Shown here piece after piece: positions 39,332 to 49,825 of a stretch of DNA of 64,000 nt. Each line of letters starts with the position of its first letter. Positions within the stretch are counted from its first letter, which is position 1. The stretch lies in NCBI RefSeq assembly GCF_000142805.1, contig NC_013080.1, forward strand, positions 992,001 to 1,056,000. Direction: 5' to 3'. This DNA is from Lachancea thermotolerans CBS 6340 (Eukaryota > Ascomycota > Saccharomycetes > Saccharomycetales > Saccharomycetaceae). Position numbers and translations under genes: made by a program. The notes under the pieces were generated by a model. The model saw nothing but the letters and a program-made list of their open reading frames with translations. It ran no database searches and was not told where the DNA came from.

Positions 39332-42300
39332 TCAAGCTATTAAAATCGTTTCATGCATGTTCGAGTAATAAACTTCGGGAGCTTTCTTGCCATCCTCGGA
39401 AATTTCGACTCTTGGATATTTCAAATACCCTCTTCTCAGTGGGATCATATGGACTCTGTATTCGCTTTTACCGGGACAAAGACAAAATCTCCTCTTCCCA
39501 TTGATAATCCATTCACTGGAGTTGGATAATTCGAAAATGTAGTTTTTTTCTTGTCTACTTTCGCTTGCCCAACAGCTACTAAGGTCATCGATTTGGATAT
39601 CAACCGGGAGCAGTTGACCAACTTTGAGGTTCTGCTCGCACGTTGTTTCGGCTTTCAAATTAACCGAAAAAAATTTGGAGGGAGAAGGGAGGTGCACGCC
39701 AACTACAAGCTCTGAAGTTTCGAGATCTTTAGTATATTCCTTGATTTCGATATGCGAGAGTTGGAAGCCCTTATAAAGCTCAAAAAGGCACCGCGATGAA
39801 GCTTTCAAAAAGCCCTCGTCACGAACCCTGGTGACTAAAAGTTTTCTTATTGCCTCTACCGACTCTTTGGAGGAGACGAGTTTTATGATGTTATCGGACT
39901 CGAATAGATCATAGTCGTACGAGAGTGCACCAAGAACAGAGCTGTTCCAAACGTCTCGGTATAGCTCCATCTTTGAGGCAATATCTGGGTACCCTTGAAT
40001 TAAGATGGCGCTTGTCACTAGGTGGTCTATTTGACCTTTTAATGTACTAAAGCGTACTTTTAATTGAAATGAGTCAACACTGTCAAACTTCGCACCATCT
40101 TGAGTTGCTATTTTAAAAAAGCTCAAGCTTGTTTCATTGAGCCTGTTTCTAAGCAAAATAGGAGCTTCCGGTTCAAAGCCTCCGGTTACGGTGTACTTCT
40201 TTGGCTCGTAAGATTCAAGGCATGATTTGTAAAATAAAACTGGCTCAGTCGGAAGGGAAGAAGAGATCAAAAACTTGAAGAAGAAGCAATTTTCTCGTGC
40301 TATATCTTCCACAGATATACTCAAAGGAAGAGCACAGCTGACTTTTTCGACCTTTTTCTCGTAGAAATTGTGATTGGGGGAAGCGATGACATTGAAGGAG
40401 AGTTCTTGTTTCAACGTGAATTCATCAATAGGATGCAAGATAAAGTATTCCACATACGATGTATCAAAGCCCGTAACTGTGACAGATAGTTTCTTTCCAT
40501 CAGCGCTAAAAGCGACAGGAGATTGCGCTTCGCCTTGAGGAGGAATAATAGTAAGCACCAATTTAAACTTTTCGGGTATATCGACATTGGAGTATTTCAG
40601 ATGAATCGAGTTTTTTGTCAGCTCCAAGCGTTTGGAAGATAGAACTGCGACACCAAAGTTGTGCGAAGAAAGAGGTTTGACAAGCGAGATCGAAGCACAG
40701 GGGCCTGAAAACTCTTTACAAAAAATTGTGTTGCCAACTGTGCTTTCAGTGCTAATTATTTCGAAGTTTCCGAACGAAATTTCAGTAGCTTCTAGATAAA
40801 CTTCGTTGTCTCCAGGGCGGATGACGGTGTCTATGAGCTTGAATTCGAGGAACTCGTCTAAATCATTTTTCAACAAAACTCTCATAATCGCTACCGACAC
40901 ATCTTGCGGCAGCTTTTGACTGGAAACTTTTACGCGTAGTGCATACACGTTAGGTCTTGCGATATGAAGCTCGTTTTCCACTTTAATCTCAAAGAGGTTA
41001 TCAAGCGGGTACATCAAACTATCGCCACCCTCCCTGTTTATGCTGAGGAAGAGGTCCCACCAAAATGCCTTTCGCTCACCAGACTGTGTTGATGCTAGCA
41101 AATCCAGAATGGAGTTGCTTAAAACGGTCGCAACAGGGACATCTTCTTCACCCAAAGTGATAACATGCGTTTCGGGACACTTGATCAAACAGTCCACAAA
41201 GCATTCCAATAACTTAATAGCCAGTTCGTTCCAACAAGAATCCTTGTAGTATTCATGGCAAGACTGTAAAATATCAATTGCCTTTTGATATTCTTTTCTT
41301 TGATGGTACAGCAAAGCAACTTCAACAGAGTAAAGGTCAACAATTCGATATCTTTTTGAGTTACATTCGTTCAAAAGCGTTATAATGTTTTTGGTTCTTT
41401 CAAGGAAAGATAATTGAAACACGTCTTCATTCTCAAATGAGCTCTTCAAATCGTCTGAACTGCAGCTAACTTTGTTAGGAGGATAGATCCTGCCATTTAA
41501 GCGGAAGGAATGCTGGCCAAAAGCCATATCCAGCCAACAGTCTCTTTGAATTATTTCAAAATCAGCCTGTATTTCACGAAAGGTAGTTGTCTTTTCAATA
41601 TCAAATATGCCGGCGTGGTTTAAGCTTTCCAGAAAAGAGTATTTAAATTGCGCTATCATTGGGGATTCATTAAATTCATTCTGAATGACCCACAGGAAAG
41701 ACCTGACAAGCTGGTAAAGCCGCAAGTTTCTTGCTGTTTGTTGGTAGCTTTTCTGTATTAGTTCGCATTGTTTAATGAGAAAAAACCTGTTTAACTGGTA
41801 AATAGTGAGGTTTTCCTTGGCCAATTGAAAGGCAATTGAGTTTTTGCTAACGTCTGGTTCCATATGGCTGAATTGAAAAGGGACTTCGAGCTCTCCCTTG
41901 CTGAGTTTGGGACCTAACTGAGTGAAAAGTGTATGTCTCAAGCTCTCTAGCTCTTTTGAGGCTTCGTCATTCAAGTGAAAAGCCAAAAATAAGTTCAGAA
42001 TACTTTCTTGAAGAGACGCGAGTTCCATCGTATTTCCTTCCGGCACTTTCCGCAATTTTGTTTCCAGATATCCAAGCCGCTGCTGGAAAACCTCCATGGT
42101 GTATTTTCTGAGCTGATTGACTGTACTGTTCCAAAAATTCGTTTTCTCTTTCTCAGACTTGTAAATAGATTTGACCTCAATCGCAGTCAAGAAGGGAAAG
42201 TCCTTGCTAAACTTGTCATAAAATGAAACTGTCTTAAAAAGATTGGTCTCGGATATGTCCGAGTTTGAGTGAAGAAGGACAATCCTTTTGGCAGGAGCTT

Positions 42301-42637
42301 CAGAAACGTTTGACCCAGCATCTTTATTGCTCCCTGGGGGCGGCAACCATTGTCGAATGAGTGGCCGCACTTTTGCCCTGTAATCATCAATCGAGGTACA
42401 TATAATTACCAGGAACATTATGAGAGGCTCTGAGCCGCATTTTTTCATGCTCTCATCAGTTTCTGGTATAATTTCGATTGGGAGATGAGCTATGGTTCTT
42501 AAATTTTGATTAGAAGGTTTCCAGTGCAAATTTCTGAAGGGCAACCTATCTTCTAGTTCGCTTTGTATGCTACCGAAGGCATTGAATGGGTCGAAGTAAC
42601 TAAAGCACACCGGATTCGTCAGATGCTTATCGGACAT
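39332..42637 (-). CDS. TRS130: TRAPPII complex subunit
   Basis: A large subunit of TRAPPII, the exchange-factor complex that activates Ypt31/32 at the late Golgi. It has 1101 residues, one less than S. cerevisiae Trs130 (YMR218C). It starts with VCFSYFDPFNAFGSIQSELE, the family N-terminus, followed by DRLPFRNLHWKPSNQNLRTI. The rest is an alpha-solenoid, then beta-sandwich modules near the C-terminus (FCLCPGKSEYRVHMIPLRRG). There are no membrane segments. It is divergent from ESC1 over 138 bases. Confidence 0.95.
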   Translation of the reverse strand: MSDKHLTNPVCFSYFDPFNAFGSIQSELEDRLPFRNLHWKPSNQNLRTIAHLPIEIIPETDESMKKCGSEPLIMFLVIICTSIDDYRAKVRPLIRQWLPPPGSNKDAGSNVSEAPAKRIVLLHSNSDISETNLFKTVSFYDKFSKDFPFLTAIEVKSIYKSEKEKTNFWNSTVNQLRKYTMEVFQQRLGYLETKLRKVPEGNTMELASLQESILNLFLAFHLNDEASKELESLRHTLFTQLGPKLSKGELEVPFQFSHMEPDVSKNSIAFQLAKENLTIYQLNRFFLIKQCELIQKSYQQTARNLRLYQLVRSFLWVIQNEFNESPMIAQFKYSFLESLNHAGIFDIEKTTTFREIQADFEIIQRDCWLDMAFGQHSFRLNGRIYPPNKVSCSSDDLKSSFENEDVFQLSFLERTKNIITLLNECNSKRYRIVDLYSVEVALLYHQRKEYQKAIDILQSCHEYYKDSCWNELAIKLLECFVDCLIKCPETHVITLGEEDVPVATVLSNSILDLLASTQSGERKAFWWDLFLSINREGGDSLMYPLDNLFEIKVENELHIARPNVYALRVKVSSQKLPQDVSVAIMRVLLKNDLDEFLEFKLIDTVIRPGDNEVYLEATEISFGNFEIISTESTVGNTIFCKEFSGPCASISLVKPLSSHNFGVAVLSSKRLELTKNSIHLKYSNVDIPEKFKLVLTIIPPQGEAQSPVAFSADGKKLSVTVTGFDTSYVEYFILHPIDEFTLKQELSFNVIASPNHNFYEKKVEKVSCALPLSISVEDIARENCFFFKFLISSSLPTEPVLFYKSCLESYEPKKYTVTGGFEPEAPILLRNRLNETSLSFFKIATQDGAKFDSVDSFQLKVRFSTLKGQIDHLVTSAILIQGYPDIASKMELYRDVWNSSVLGALSYDYDLFESDNIIKLVSSKESVEAIRKLLVTRVRDEGFLKASSRCLFELYKGFQLSHIEIKEYTKDLETSELVVGVHLPSPSKFFSVNLKAETTCEQNLKVGQLLPVDIQIDDLSSCWASESRQEKNYIFELSNSSEWIINGKRRFCLCPGKSEYRVHMIPLRRGYLKYPRVEISEDGKKAPEVYYSNMHETILIA

Positions 42638-42775
42638 GTCTTTATAGCAATTACTTCACCGACCGTTATGTTAAAGGTTTTCTTCCACCAATTATTATTT
42701 TGGATGTGGGATAATTTAGATCAAATGTTAATGCTATGAATTCAGAGTCTAAAGCTTGAAATAGACCCAAACACA

Positions 42776-45700
42776 ATGAACAACCACAACCGGAGTGACA
42801 ATAATAACTATTCCCGGCCCCATTCCTCAAGGAGGAGCTTGGTTCGTTACAATTCCGCTCTCAGAAGGAGGGAGGCTGGCAAGGGACATCAGCCGTTCAA
42901 AGAATTGCGAAGAATAGAAAAAAGGGTCTGTAAACCATTAAGCTCGTCTAGCACGCATTGGGATTCTAAGCACAATGAAAGTAGCTCCGAAACCCTTTCT
43001 TGGGCACAATCCTTCATAAACAGGGGTAGAAATTTATTGAAGTCAATGAATGAAGAGGAGCTTAAGTTCGAGAAGAGTATTGAAGAGCAGAGAAAAAGAT
43101 CACAAGTTCGCGAAAAATACGTCAACTCGCTTTTAAAAGAGTCAGATGAGGCCAAATCTGCAAGTCTGGAGCCCAGCAATAGCCGGGACGAATCTGAGCG
43201 GTATGGCACGGATACATCGTTCAAGAATTACGAGGACACGCTAAACAACAGTTTGGCTTTCACTGATAAGGCTAATTCATCAGCAGTTTCGAGTTTGAGT
43301 TCTCAGTCCAGGGAGAGCTCAGGTTCAGCTCTTTCAGCATCTCAACCCGATAACGGCATTGCAAGTGAGAGGCAAAACGACGCCCGGATTACTGAGGATG
43401 ATAACGTAGTAATAATGCTTAGCGACAAGGAGAGTGAGTACTCCGATCCATCTTCTGCGGGGTCGAGACAATATGATGGCCCTGAGGACGCTGAAGACGC
43501 GGTACAATACCCTAAGGAAGCAAGAGACGACTTAGAGGATGATAACAACAGCTTTGGTGGAACACAAGGTTCAAGTGGAGTCGAGGTAACAGTAGATTTA
43601 ACCAGTGAAGAAGAAAACCTGGACCAAGACGAAAATGTGAGCGGATATGAGGATGAAAACGAAATTGAAGATGAAGATGAGAATCAGGATCAGGATCAGG
43701 ATCAGAATGAAGATGAAGATGAAAATGAAAACGAGAAAGAAGAGGAAGAGAAAGAGAAAAAGGAAAACGGGGGCGAAGATGATGATGAAGAAGTTGACGA
43801 ATTCGAAATTGAAGAAGTTACTGGAAATGAGACTGAAAACGAAAATGGAGAGTTCTCTGACCCTAAATCAACTGGAGGCTTTATGCAAGCAGAAAGGATT
43901 GAGACAGAAGATGCGGACATGGTTCAAGACGAGTACGAAGAAAGAAATCAATACAGAACGAATGATGAAAATGACCTAAAAAACACTGATAGCGATTTTG
44001 ATACAGACAACGATCAAGAAGGACATCAATCTACCGATTTTGGTGATCAAGACAACCACGAAATACCTGTATTAAGCGCGACACTACCGGAAGACGATGA
44101 GGTGAATGAGGCCTACAGCTATGAGGATATCGCATGTCGTGCCATAAACCAAGTTGGTAGGAAGCAAGAGGCAGAAGCCGAGTCTTCCCTTTCAATTGGT
44201 GTCAGCAATGGACTAGGGCCACACTCATATCACGAGTTGGAGGATATTAGTGATCCGAATTGTGCACCCCAGAACGACCAAGTTCGTAGTAGCGCGTCCA
44301 GAGAGAATGCTGATAGCAAACCTGGAGCTATAGCGAACGAATACGTTCTTGAGAATTTGGATGGCGAAAAAGCTCGCCTCCACGAAGATCAAGGAGTTGA
44401 TTCAACAGTGATGATTTCAGATGATGAAAACATTAGTGAGAGTTTGCACCTCGAACAAGAAGGGAAAAATGGAACGTCGAATGTCGATTTTGTTGAACAC
44501 CCATTTCATCTGCGTACTACCGACGCTGGCGAACAATCTTCGTTCATAAACGATTCAGCGTACTTCTCGTGTAATACCGAGAATTTTGATATAAAAGCTA
44601 CGGACATCTTGAAAGGACAAAATCAGAAGCCTGACAATTATGGTAGTGAAAGCAACACCCCAAAATCTGGAAGATACGCTTTAGTATATTTGGATTCATA
44701 CTATAACAGTTCAGACGAGAATGAAAGTGCATCCAAAATAAACGAAACTGCCATTGAAAAATACATTTCTCCGTTTGATACTGATCCATTCCAGCGAGAT
44801 GAACCTGAAATTGAAATCCAAAGTCTCAAAAAAGTCATGACAGCCCTTGAAGTGGCCCCATCCTCCCAAGTCATAATGGCCTCGAATGGAAGCCCTTCAG
44901 TCGCTCAAGAAATGGCCCAAGAGGCTGATGAAAATTCGGTTGGACCGTGCGTGGTGCAGGCGAGCACAGATAACAAGGAAACCGATGTGCAAGGTTTCAG
45001 GGAAGCTGAAATGCACCTAGACAATATTAATATCAGTGAAATATCGAATATTAGGGACAACGACTCTGCGAAAAATGACAACGACAATGAAAACGACCTA
45101 AATGAATCTAGTAAGGGAATGCCTGCAAGCAATGAGCCAAGAAACAGCTGTATTGAAGAAACTTTAAAAGCACCGGAACCTGTATCAGATCTCAAGGAGG
45201 CTGATGAAATCCTGAGTCCTGTAGGCGCATCTGATAAAGTGCGCGCTGCCTTTGAAGGAGACGCTCCGTTGCAGTCCCCTAGCCCAGTTTTTATTAAAAG
45301 TGCTAAAGTTCTCGAAGAGCGGTTTGAAGCTATTGATTCGAGACAATTTCGTGAACAAGGTGCTTCACCTGGCGATGAGAAAGAGCTCGAGGAGTATGTC
45401 ACGTCATTTCTCGAAGATCCTTCTGAACAGGAGAAATCAATCGCAGAGAAAGAAAAGCACGTTGTTTCAGAATTTCACGAAAGTTTCCTTGTGGAGGAAA
45501 TGGACAATTACAGAGAAGCTTCTGTTTGCGGAGCAATTGTAACAGAGCCAGTAGTGTCTTGTCCAGAAAGTGATGAGGAGCTGCCGACCTTTTTCTCGGC
45601 AATTGCCAATCTAACCCAAGAGGAGGAATATAGCAGCGTTGAAGTCACAATCCAACAGAGTAGTGGCAGTGACAGGCATTTGGCTAGCAGCGCGAGCCCT

Positions 45701-46984
45701 GATTCCTTGCAAAAAGCTAGCAGTTTTGTTGAAGAAAGCACAAAAAGCGAAACCTCAACTGGCTCATCGCAAAGTTTCGATTCTCCCTTTAAAAGACGCT
45801 ATTCAGAAAGCTTTACTGACACACCACAAAATGATAGAAACAAGCGCACCAAATTTTCTTTTACAGATTTCTTCAAAGGAGGGGCTTTAGAAAACAGAGA
45901 ATCACAGCGGAAACAAAGGCTTCTCCCAAACTTTGGCGATCAATGGAAAACATTGAATTTTGTACCTCGGCTTTCACTTTGGAGGGCCCATGACGGAGGA
46001 AAAGCAAATATACTCTCAAAACCTCATGATCTTTATACAAATGTCAAATCATCCCTTCTGGGCGTTGCAGCTAAAGCCAAGGACAGAGCTGCATCTAATA
46101 TCCGACACAACATCAGACGTTTAGAAGTTCCGGATATTGTGTATGATGCTGACATAAGCACAGATACCGACTCCCAACAGTCAAACCCTGAATCCGAGCA
46201 AACTGGGTCGGGAAATGCTAAGGAGAGGGAATCTTATGACTGGGGTGATTCTGAAGAACTTAGAGGTCCAGAGCTTTCTGACAGCGGCCCTCAGAATGTG
46301 GTTGATGAGTCGAAAATTTTTATAAGTGCCAATGCGCCAGTATCATTTCTGAACCTCTCTCCGGCTAGTAGCTCTGATTCTGAATATGAGCATCATGTGG
46401 GAAAAACTACCACCTGTGGCCACAAAACGGATACCAACGCAGGTCTTGTTGTTAGCGGCTCGATTGGGAGTGACGACAACAAAAAAGAAGAAAAAGTGGA
46501 GGGCTCTGCGTCTCTAATAGGCTGGATGGCCTCCGGTAGTAGTTCTGTCTCAGGGAACCCCGCGTCTTCGTCACAAAGCTCTGATTCTACGTCCGCAGGA
46601 GATGTTTATTCAGCCACTCGATTACCTGGTAAGGCTACAACGTCGGGCGGCCCCCCTTCCAACAACAGCAATTTGCGGAAATCACTAGATGATATCTTCT
46701 CTACAGCAAGCGTCGAAAATATTGCACCAACTTTCGGAGACTTTTCAAGAGTGGATTCACGTCCAGAATTCACAATCAGTAATTCCAGCCCATCCGCAGA
46801 TACTGATTCTTTGAGTTCTTATTCAGACACAGACACTGAGAGCACTATATCGCCAAGTGACGACAGTGACGACGAAGATGACGAAGAGGAAAAGAGCGCC
46901 AAACTTAACAAAGCATTCTATTCCTTATCCAGGCGCAAACTGCGTTCTCGTCCGAGTAGGAAAGGACGACAGTCCCGTATATAG
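42776..46984 (+). CDS. ESC1: Esc1-type nuclear-periphery silencing protein
   Basis: A 1402-residue, largely disordered acidic protein at the position of S. cerevisiae ESC1 (YMR219W, 1658 residues), which tethers telomeres to the inner nuclear envelope through Sir4. The N-terminus is basic (RSDNNNYSRPHSSRRSLVRY), then LSWAQSFINRGRNLLKSMN, a short helical block. A very acidic D/E/N/Q stretch (about 280-360) and serine-rich acidic blocks follow. The C-terminus again turns basic (SRRKLRSRPSRKGRQSR). Sequence similarity is expected to be low, so the name rests mostly on position, size and composition. Confidence 0.8.
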   Translation: MNNHNRSDNNNYSRPHSSRRSLVRYNSALRRREAGKGHQPFKELRRIEKRVCKPLSSSSTHWDSKHNESSSETLSWAQSFINRGRNLLKSMNEEELKFEKSIEEQRKRSQVREKYVNSLLKESDEAKSASLEPSNSRDESERYGTDTSFKNYEDTLNNSLAFTDKANSSAVSSLSSQSRESSGSALSASQPDNGIASERQNDARITEDDNVVIMLSDKESEYSDPSSAGSRQYDGPEDAEDAVQYPKEARDDLEDDNNSFGGTQGSSGVEVTVDLTSEEENLDQDENVSGYEDENEIEDEDENQDQDQDQNEDEDENENEKEEEEKEKKENGGEDDDEEVDEFEIEEVTGNETENENGEFSDPKSTGGFMQAERIETEDADMVQDEYEERNQYRTNDENDLKNTDSDFDTDNDQEGHQSTDFGDQDNHEIPVLSATLPEDDEVNEAYSYEDIACRAINQVGRKQEAEAESSLSIGVSNGLGPHSYHELEDISDPNCAPQNDQVRSSASRENADSKPGAIANEYVLENLDGEKARLHEDQGVDSTVMISDDENISESLHLEQEGKNGTSNVDFVEHPFHLRTTDAGEQSSFINDSAYFSCNTENFDIKATDILKGQNQKPDNYGSESNTPKSGRYALVYLDSYYNSSDENESASKINETAIEKYISPFDTDPFQRDEPEIEIQSLKKVMTALEVAPSSQVIMASNGSPSVAQEMAQEADENSVGPCVVQASTDNKETDVQGFREAEMHLDNINISEISNIRDNDSAKNDNDNENDLNESSKGMPASNEPRNSCIEETLKAPEPVSDLKEADEILSPVGASDKVRAAFEGDAPLQSPSPVFIKSAKVLEERFEAIDSRQFREQGASPGDEKELEEYVTSFLEDPSEQEKSIAEKEKHVVSEFHESFLVEEMDNYREASVCGAIVTEPVVSCPESDEELPTFFSAIANLTQEEEYSSVEVTIQQSSGSDRHLASSASPDSLQKASSFVEESTKSETSTGSSQSFDSPFKRRYSESFTDTPQNDRNKRTKFSFTDFFKGGALENRESQRKQRLLPNFGDQWKTLNFVPRLSLWRAHDGGKANILSKPHDLYTNVKSSLLGVAAKAKDRAASNIRHNIRRLEVPDIVYDADISTDTDSQQSNPESEQTGSGNAKERESYDWGDSEELRGPELSDSGPQNVVDESKIFISANAPVSFLNLSPASSSDSEYEHHVGKTTTCGHKTDTNAGLVVSGSIGSDDNKKEEKVEGSASLIGWMASGSSSVSGNPASSSQSSDSTSAGDVYSATRLPGKATTSGGPPSNNSNLRKSLDDIFSTASVENIAPTFGDFSRVDSRPEFTISNSSPSADTDSLSSYSDTDTESTISPSDDSDDEDDEEEKSAKLNKAFYSLSRRKLRSRPSRKGRQSRI
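43682..43705 (+). repeat. GATCAG hexanucleotide repeat in ESC1
   Basis: Four hexamers, AATCAG then three GATCAG, encode alternating Asn/Asp-Gln. They run into a longer purine-rich GAT/GAA/AAT tract (to about 43800) encoding Asp, Glu and Asn. This is a slippage-prone coding microsatellite. Confidence 0.8.
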
Positions 46985-47125
46985 CCGTTGCCTTCGAAAT
47001 AATGATATTTTAGAGCTTCTGTTAGCTAGTCATGTCAGTGACTTGTAGAAAATTTAGTGAGCCACTTTTTTACTCTCGATCTGAGAGTGCGATCTTGAAA
47101 TGAAAGCTTGAAATTTGAATTATTA

Positions 47126-47134
47126 TTAAACGAG
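47126..47134 (-). promoter_or_regulatory. Sterol-response-element-like site upstream of ERG8
   Basis: CTCGTTTAA on the minus strand, about 71 bases before the ERG8 ATG. It is the same 9-mer as in the ERG12 promoter (2774-2782). Confidence 0.4.
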
Positions 47135-47204
47135 AAGCATCTCCATCTGCTGAAAAGTACCAAACTCATTCAATTCCCCGGATTTTGTGATAAAGGGCTT
47201 AAAA

Positions 47205-48542
47205 ATGGTAAACAGAGCATTTAGCGCACCTGGAAAAGCATTGCTTGTTGGCGGGTACCTTGTATTGGACCCCCAATATCGGTCCTACGTGGTAGCATTG
47301 TCATCGCGTATGCATGCTGTGGTATCTCAAGCTGCGCCGTGCGATGAAAAAAGCTTTAAAGTTACTATCAAAAGCTCTCAGTTCAATAGTGACGAATGGA
47401 ATTACATGATTGCGGGTGAAGCGCCGTTTGAAGTTCGGGAGCTCGATGGGCGTAAAAACCCCTTTGCTGAAAAAGTTGTCGAAGTTATAATGAACTACTG
47501 CCAACCTTCTCCTACTGAAACGGGGGACATATTGGTTGAAGTATACTCAGACCCTGGCTACCACTCAGTCGGCACCAGTATGCTCAAGCGAAACAGCTAC
47601 AAGGAATTCCGTTTTCACGACGAAACAATTACAAAAGTCCCAAAGACAGGGCTTGGTTCCTCAGCTGGGTTAGTAACCGTCCTAGTTTCAGCCCTTTTAT
47701 CAATTTTCAAGCCAAGTCTTAATGTCAGGGCTGAGAAGGATTTGGTCACAATACATAACCTATCACAAGTTGCCCATTGCCAGGCTCAAGGGAAAGTCGG
47801 TAGTGGGTTTGATGTTGCGGCAGCAGTTTTCGGATCTATTATGTACCAGAGATTTGACCCAGAGCTAATCAACAATCTTCCAGCGGCCAATTCAATACAT
47901 TACGCGCAAGCCCTTCGGAAACTAGTTGATGAGACAGATTGGAAATTTGAACACGAGAACATTACGCTTCCACCTGGGTTTCGTCTAATCATGGGAGACG
48001 TCAACAATGGTTCTGAGACCACCAAGCTTGTCGCAAAAGTGAAAGCGTGGTACGATTTGAACTACCCTCGAAGCCTCGATATATATCAAAAAATCAACGA
48101 GGGAAATGTGAGCTTTATTGAAGGAATTGGCAAGCTTGCAAGTTTTTCAAAAGAATCTCCCTCAGAATACAACTGTATGCTTCAATCTCTAAACTCTGGT
48201 GCCGATTTTGAAACCTATGATATTATAAAGCAGATTAGGCAGGCAGTTGACCAAGTTAGAGCAAAATTTCGCCTCATCACTGATGAGTCGGGTGCTGACA
48301 TTGAACCACCAGTCCAAACACAGCTTTTGGATCAATCTTTGAATTTGAAAGGCGTCCTCACAGGCATGGTTCCAGGTGCTGGTGGATTTGACGCAATTTC
48401 ACTCATCGTTACGGATAACTCAGATATTCCTAGTCAGACTCGAAACGATGGAAAGTTTTCTTCTGTTACATGGCTAAATTTGCGCCAACAAAATACCGGT
48501 GTTAAAGAGGAAATACCTGAACATTATGATAAGTTTACGTGA
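47205..48542 (+). CDS. ERG8: Phosphomevalonate kinase
   Basis: Phosphorylates 5-phosphomevalonate to the diphosphate, the step after ERG12 in the mevalonate pathway. It has 445 residues (S. cerevisiae 451). GHMP-kinase marks are RAFSAPGKALLVGGYLVLD at the N-terminus, PKTGLGSSAGLVT near 146-158, HCQAQGKVGSGFDVAAAVFG, ESGADIEPPVQTQLLD near 360 and GAGGFDA near 392. I chose the ATG at 47205 because it aligns with the family start; the frame upstream opens only from a GTG. It is convergent with RFM1, 63 bases apart. Confidence 0.96.
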   Translation: MVNRAFSAPGKALLVGGYLVLDPQYRSYVVALSSRMHAVVSQAAPCDEKSFKVTIKSSQFNSDEWNYMIAGEAPFEVRELDGRKNPFAEKVVEVIMNYCQPSPTETGDILVEVYSDPGYHSVGTSMLKRNSYKEFRFHDETITKVPKTGLGSSAGLVTVLVSALLSIFKPSLNVRAEKDLVTIHNLSQVAHCQAQGKVGSGFDVAAAVFGSIMYQRFDPELINNLPAANSIHYAQALRKLVDETDWKFEHENITLPPGFRLIMGDVNNGSETTKLVAKVKAWYDLNYPRSLDIYQKINEGNVSFIEGIGKLASFSKESPSEYNCMLQSLNSGADFETYDIIKQIRQAVDQVRAKFRLITDESGADIEPPVQTQLLDQSLNLKGVLTGMVPGAGGFDAISLIVTDNSDIPSQTRNDGKFSSVTWLNLRQQNTGVKEEIPEHYDKFT

Positions 48543-48605
48543 AGAATGAAGTATTTGATAGATAACAAAGATAATGCTGTATAGCGAAGCGCTCGGGTGT
48601 TGAAT

Positions 48606-49595
48606 TTATGATGCTGCACCCCCTTGTGAGTCTTTTTCTGCCGTCAACTCCCAATCCTTTTTCCTTACGCCTGCCAATCCACCCTTGAACCGCGTCATTA
48701 TTTTCCGTATCCTTCCATTGTGTATAAGATCATTAATTCTAATTTGTTCTGGGGTATGCTTTATTGGTGCGAACTTCTCGGGTATAAAACGACATTTGCT
48801 TGGTAGGATCCAGTCAGACCTCCGCACCGGTTCTAAAGTTTTGGGGACAATTGATTCGAAGAGATCTAGTATTTGGGGAACTGCAGCCTCTATTCCCGCC
48901 CGCTCTAACAGCAGAGCCTTTTTTTCCAAAATCTCTTTCTCTTTCTGTGATAGTCGGGAAGACCTTCGTATGTTACCATCGCTGTTATTCGATGGAATGA
49001 TGCTGTTTACAGATATACTAGCATCCAACAGGGCAGGTTTCCGTTGCTCCGGGGTTGGGCTTTGGGAAGTGCTTGAGCTCCTCGACGCTAACACCTTTTG
49101 TTTGTTTAATTGAGACCTGGTTGTCCTTCTTTTGGGCCGAAACTCTGCATTTTTTTTACTTTTCTCGTCGTCCGATTGAAGTTCACTGTCAGAAGTTTGG
49201 CCATTAACTCCTCTTTTGATCTTTTCGTAATACACACCTGTGATCCTGCTCTTAATGCCCTCGACGTCAACCTTCCCACTTTCAGATACGCCCTTTTTGA
49301 ATTTATTAAGTAAGAAGAAATCTTCGTAGGACTCAAATTCTATTGGCTTGACATTACGTTTCAAAGCAGCACTTTCTTGCGAAAGTTGCCGCCTCTTGTT
49401 TTTAATCTGCTCAAATTGGGTGAGGTTACCCATATTAATCTCCAAATCGCACTGACTTGGGATGTTATTGAAACCCATGTTCTGGAAATTACCAGACTGT
49501 ATTTCTCCGTTATAGGCGCTGGTGCAACTGTGCCCGTTTAAACGCAATTTCGCGACAGCCTGATCTTCTTTTGAATCATCCACTAGTAGCTGCAT
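48606..49595 (-). CDS. RFM1: Sum1-Hst1 complex subunit, probable Rfm1
   Basis: A 329-residue basic protein at the position of S. cerevisiae RFM1 (YOR279C, 310 residues), which links the DNA-binding Sum1 to the deacetylase Hst1 to repress middle sporulation genes. It has IEFESYEDFFLLNKFKKG in the middle, serine-rich basic linkers with RRTTRSQ and RRSSRLSQKEKE, and a conserved-looking C-terminal block, RRSDWILPSKCRFIPEKFAP. I chose the first ATG (49595); the frame is open 24 codons farther but only to a GTG. The name depends largely on synteny. Confidence 0.7.
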   Translation of the reverse strand: MQLLVDDSKEDQAVAKLRLNGHSCTSAYNGEIQSGNFQNMGFNNIPSQCDLEINMGNLTQFEQIKNKRRQLSQESAALKRNVKPIEFESYEDFFLLNKFKKGVSESGKVDVEGIKSRITGVYYEKIKRGVNGQTSDSELQSDDEKSKKNAEFRPKRRTTRSQLNKQKVLASRSSSTSQSPTPEQRKPALLDASISVNSIIPSNNSDGNIRRSSRLSQKEKEILEKKALLLERAGIEAAVPQILDLFESIVPKTLEPVRRSDWILPSKCRFIPEKFAPIKHTPEQIRINDLIHNGRIRKIMTRFKGGLAGVRKKDWELTAEKDSQGGAAS

Positions 49596-49825
49596 CAATT
49601 TGCCCAATTGTCTGTAGCTGCACAACGTCAGCGAAAGGGCGCGGAACCTGGTCGTTTGATTGTACACCCTTAAGACAGTTTAAAACTTCTTTAACCAAAT
49701 GAACTAAAATATCAAAATTTTTGATCTCATGATAATGCACTTGTTATATAGTGACTAAATACACATCAGGCGAATATTAAATAACCGCAAGGCGGAATCT
49801 TATCTGTCTACAGTAGTGCCACGAA

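Noticed and set aside
43702-43920. Ser/Phe-rich minus-strand frame in ESC1
   Set aside because: It is the antisense of the acidic GAA/GAT repeat tract.
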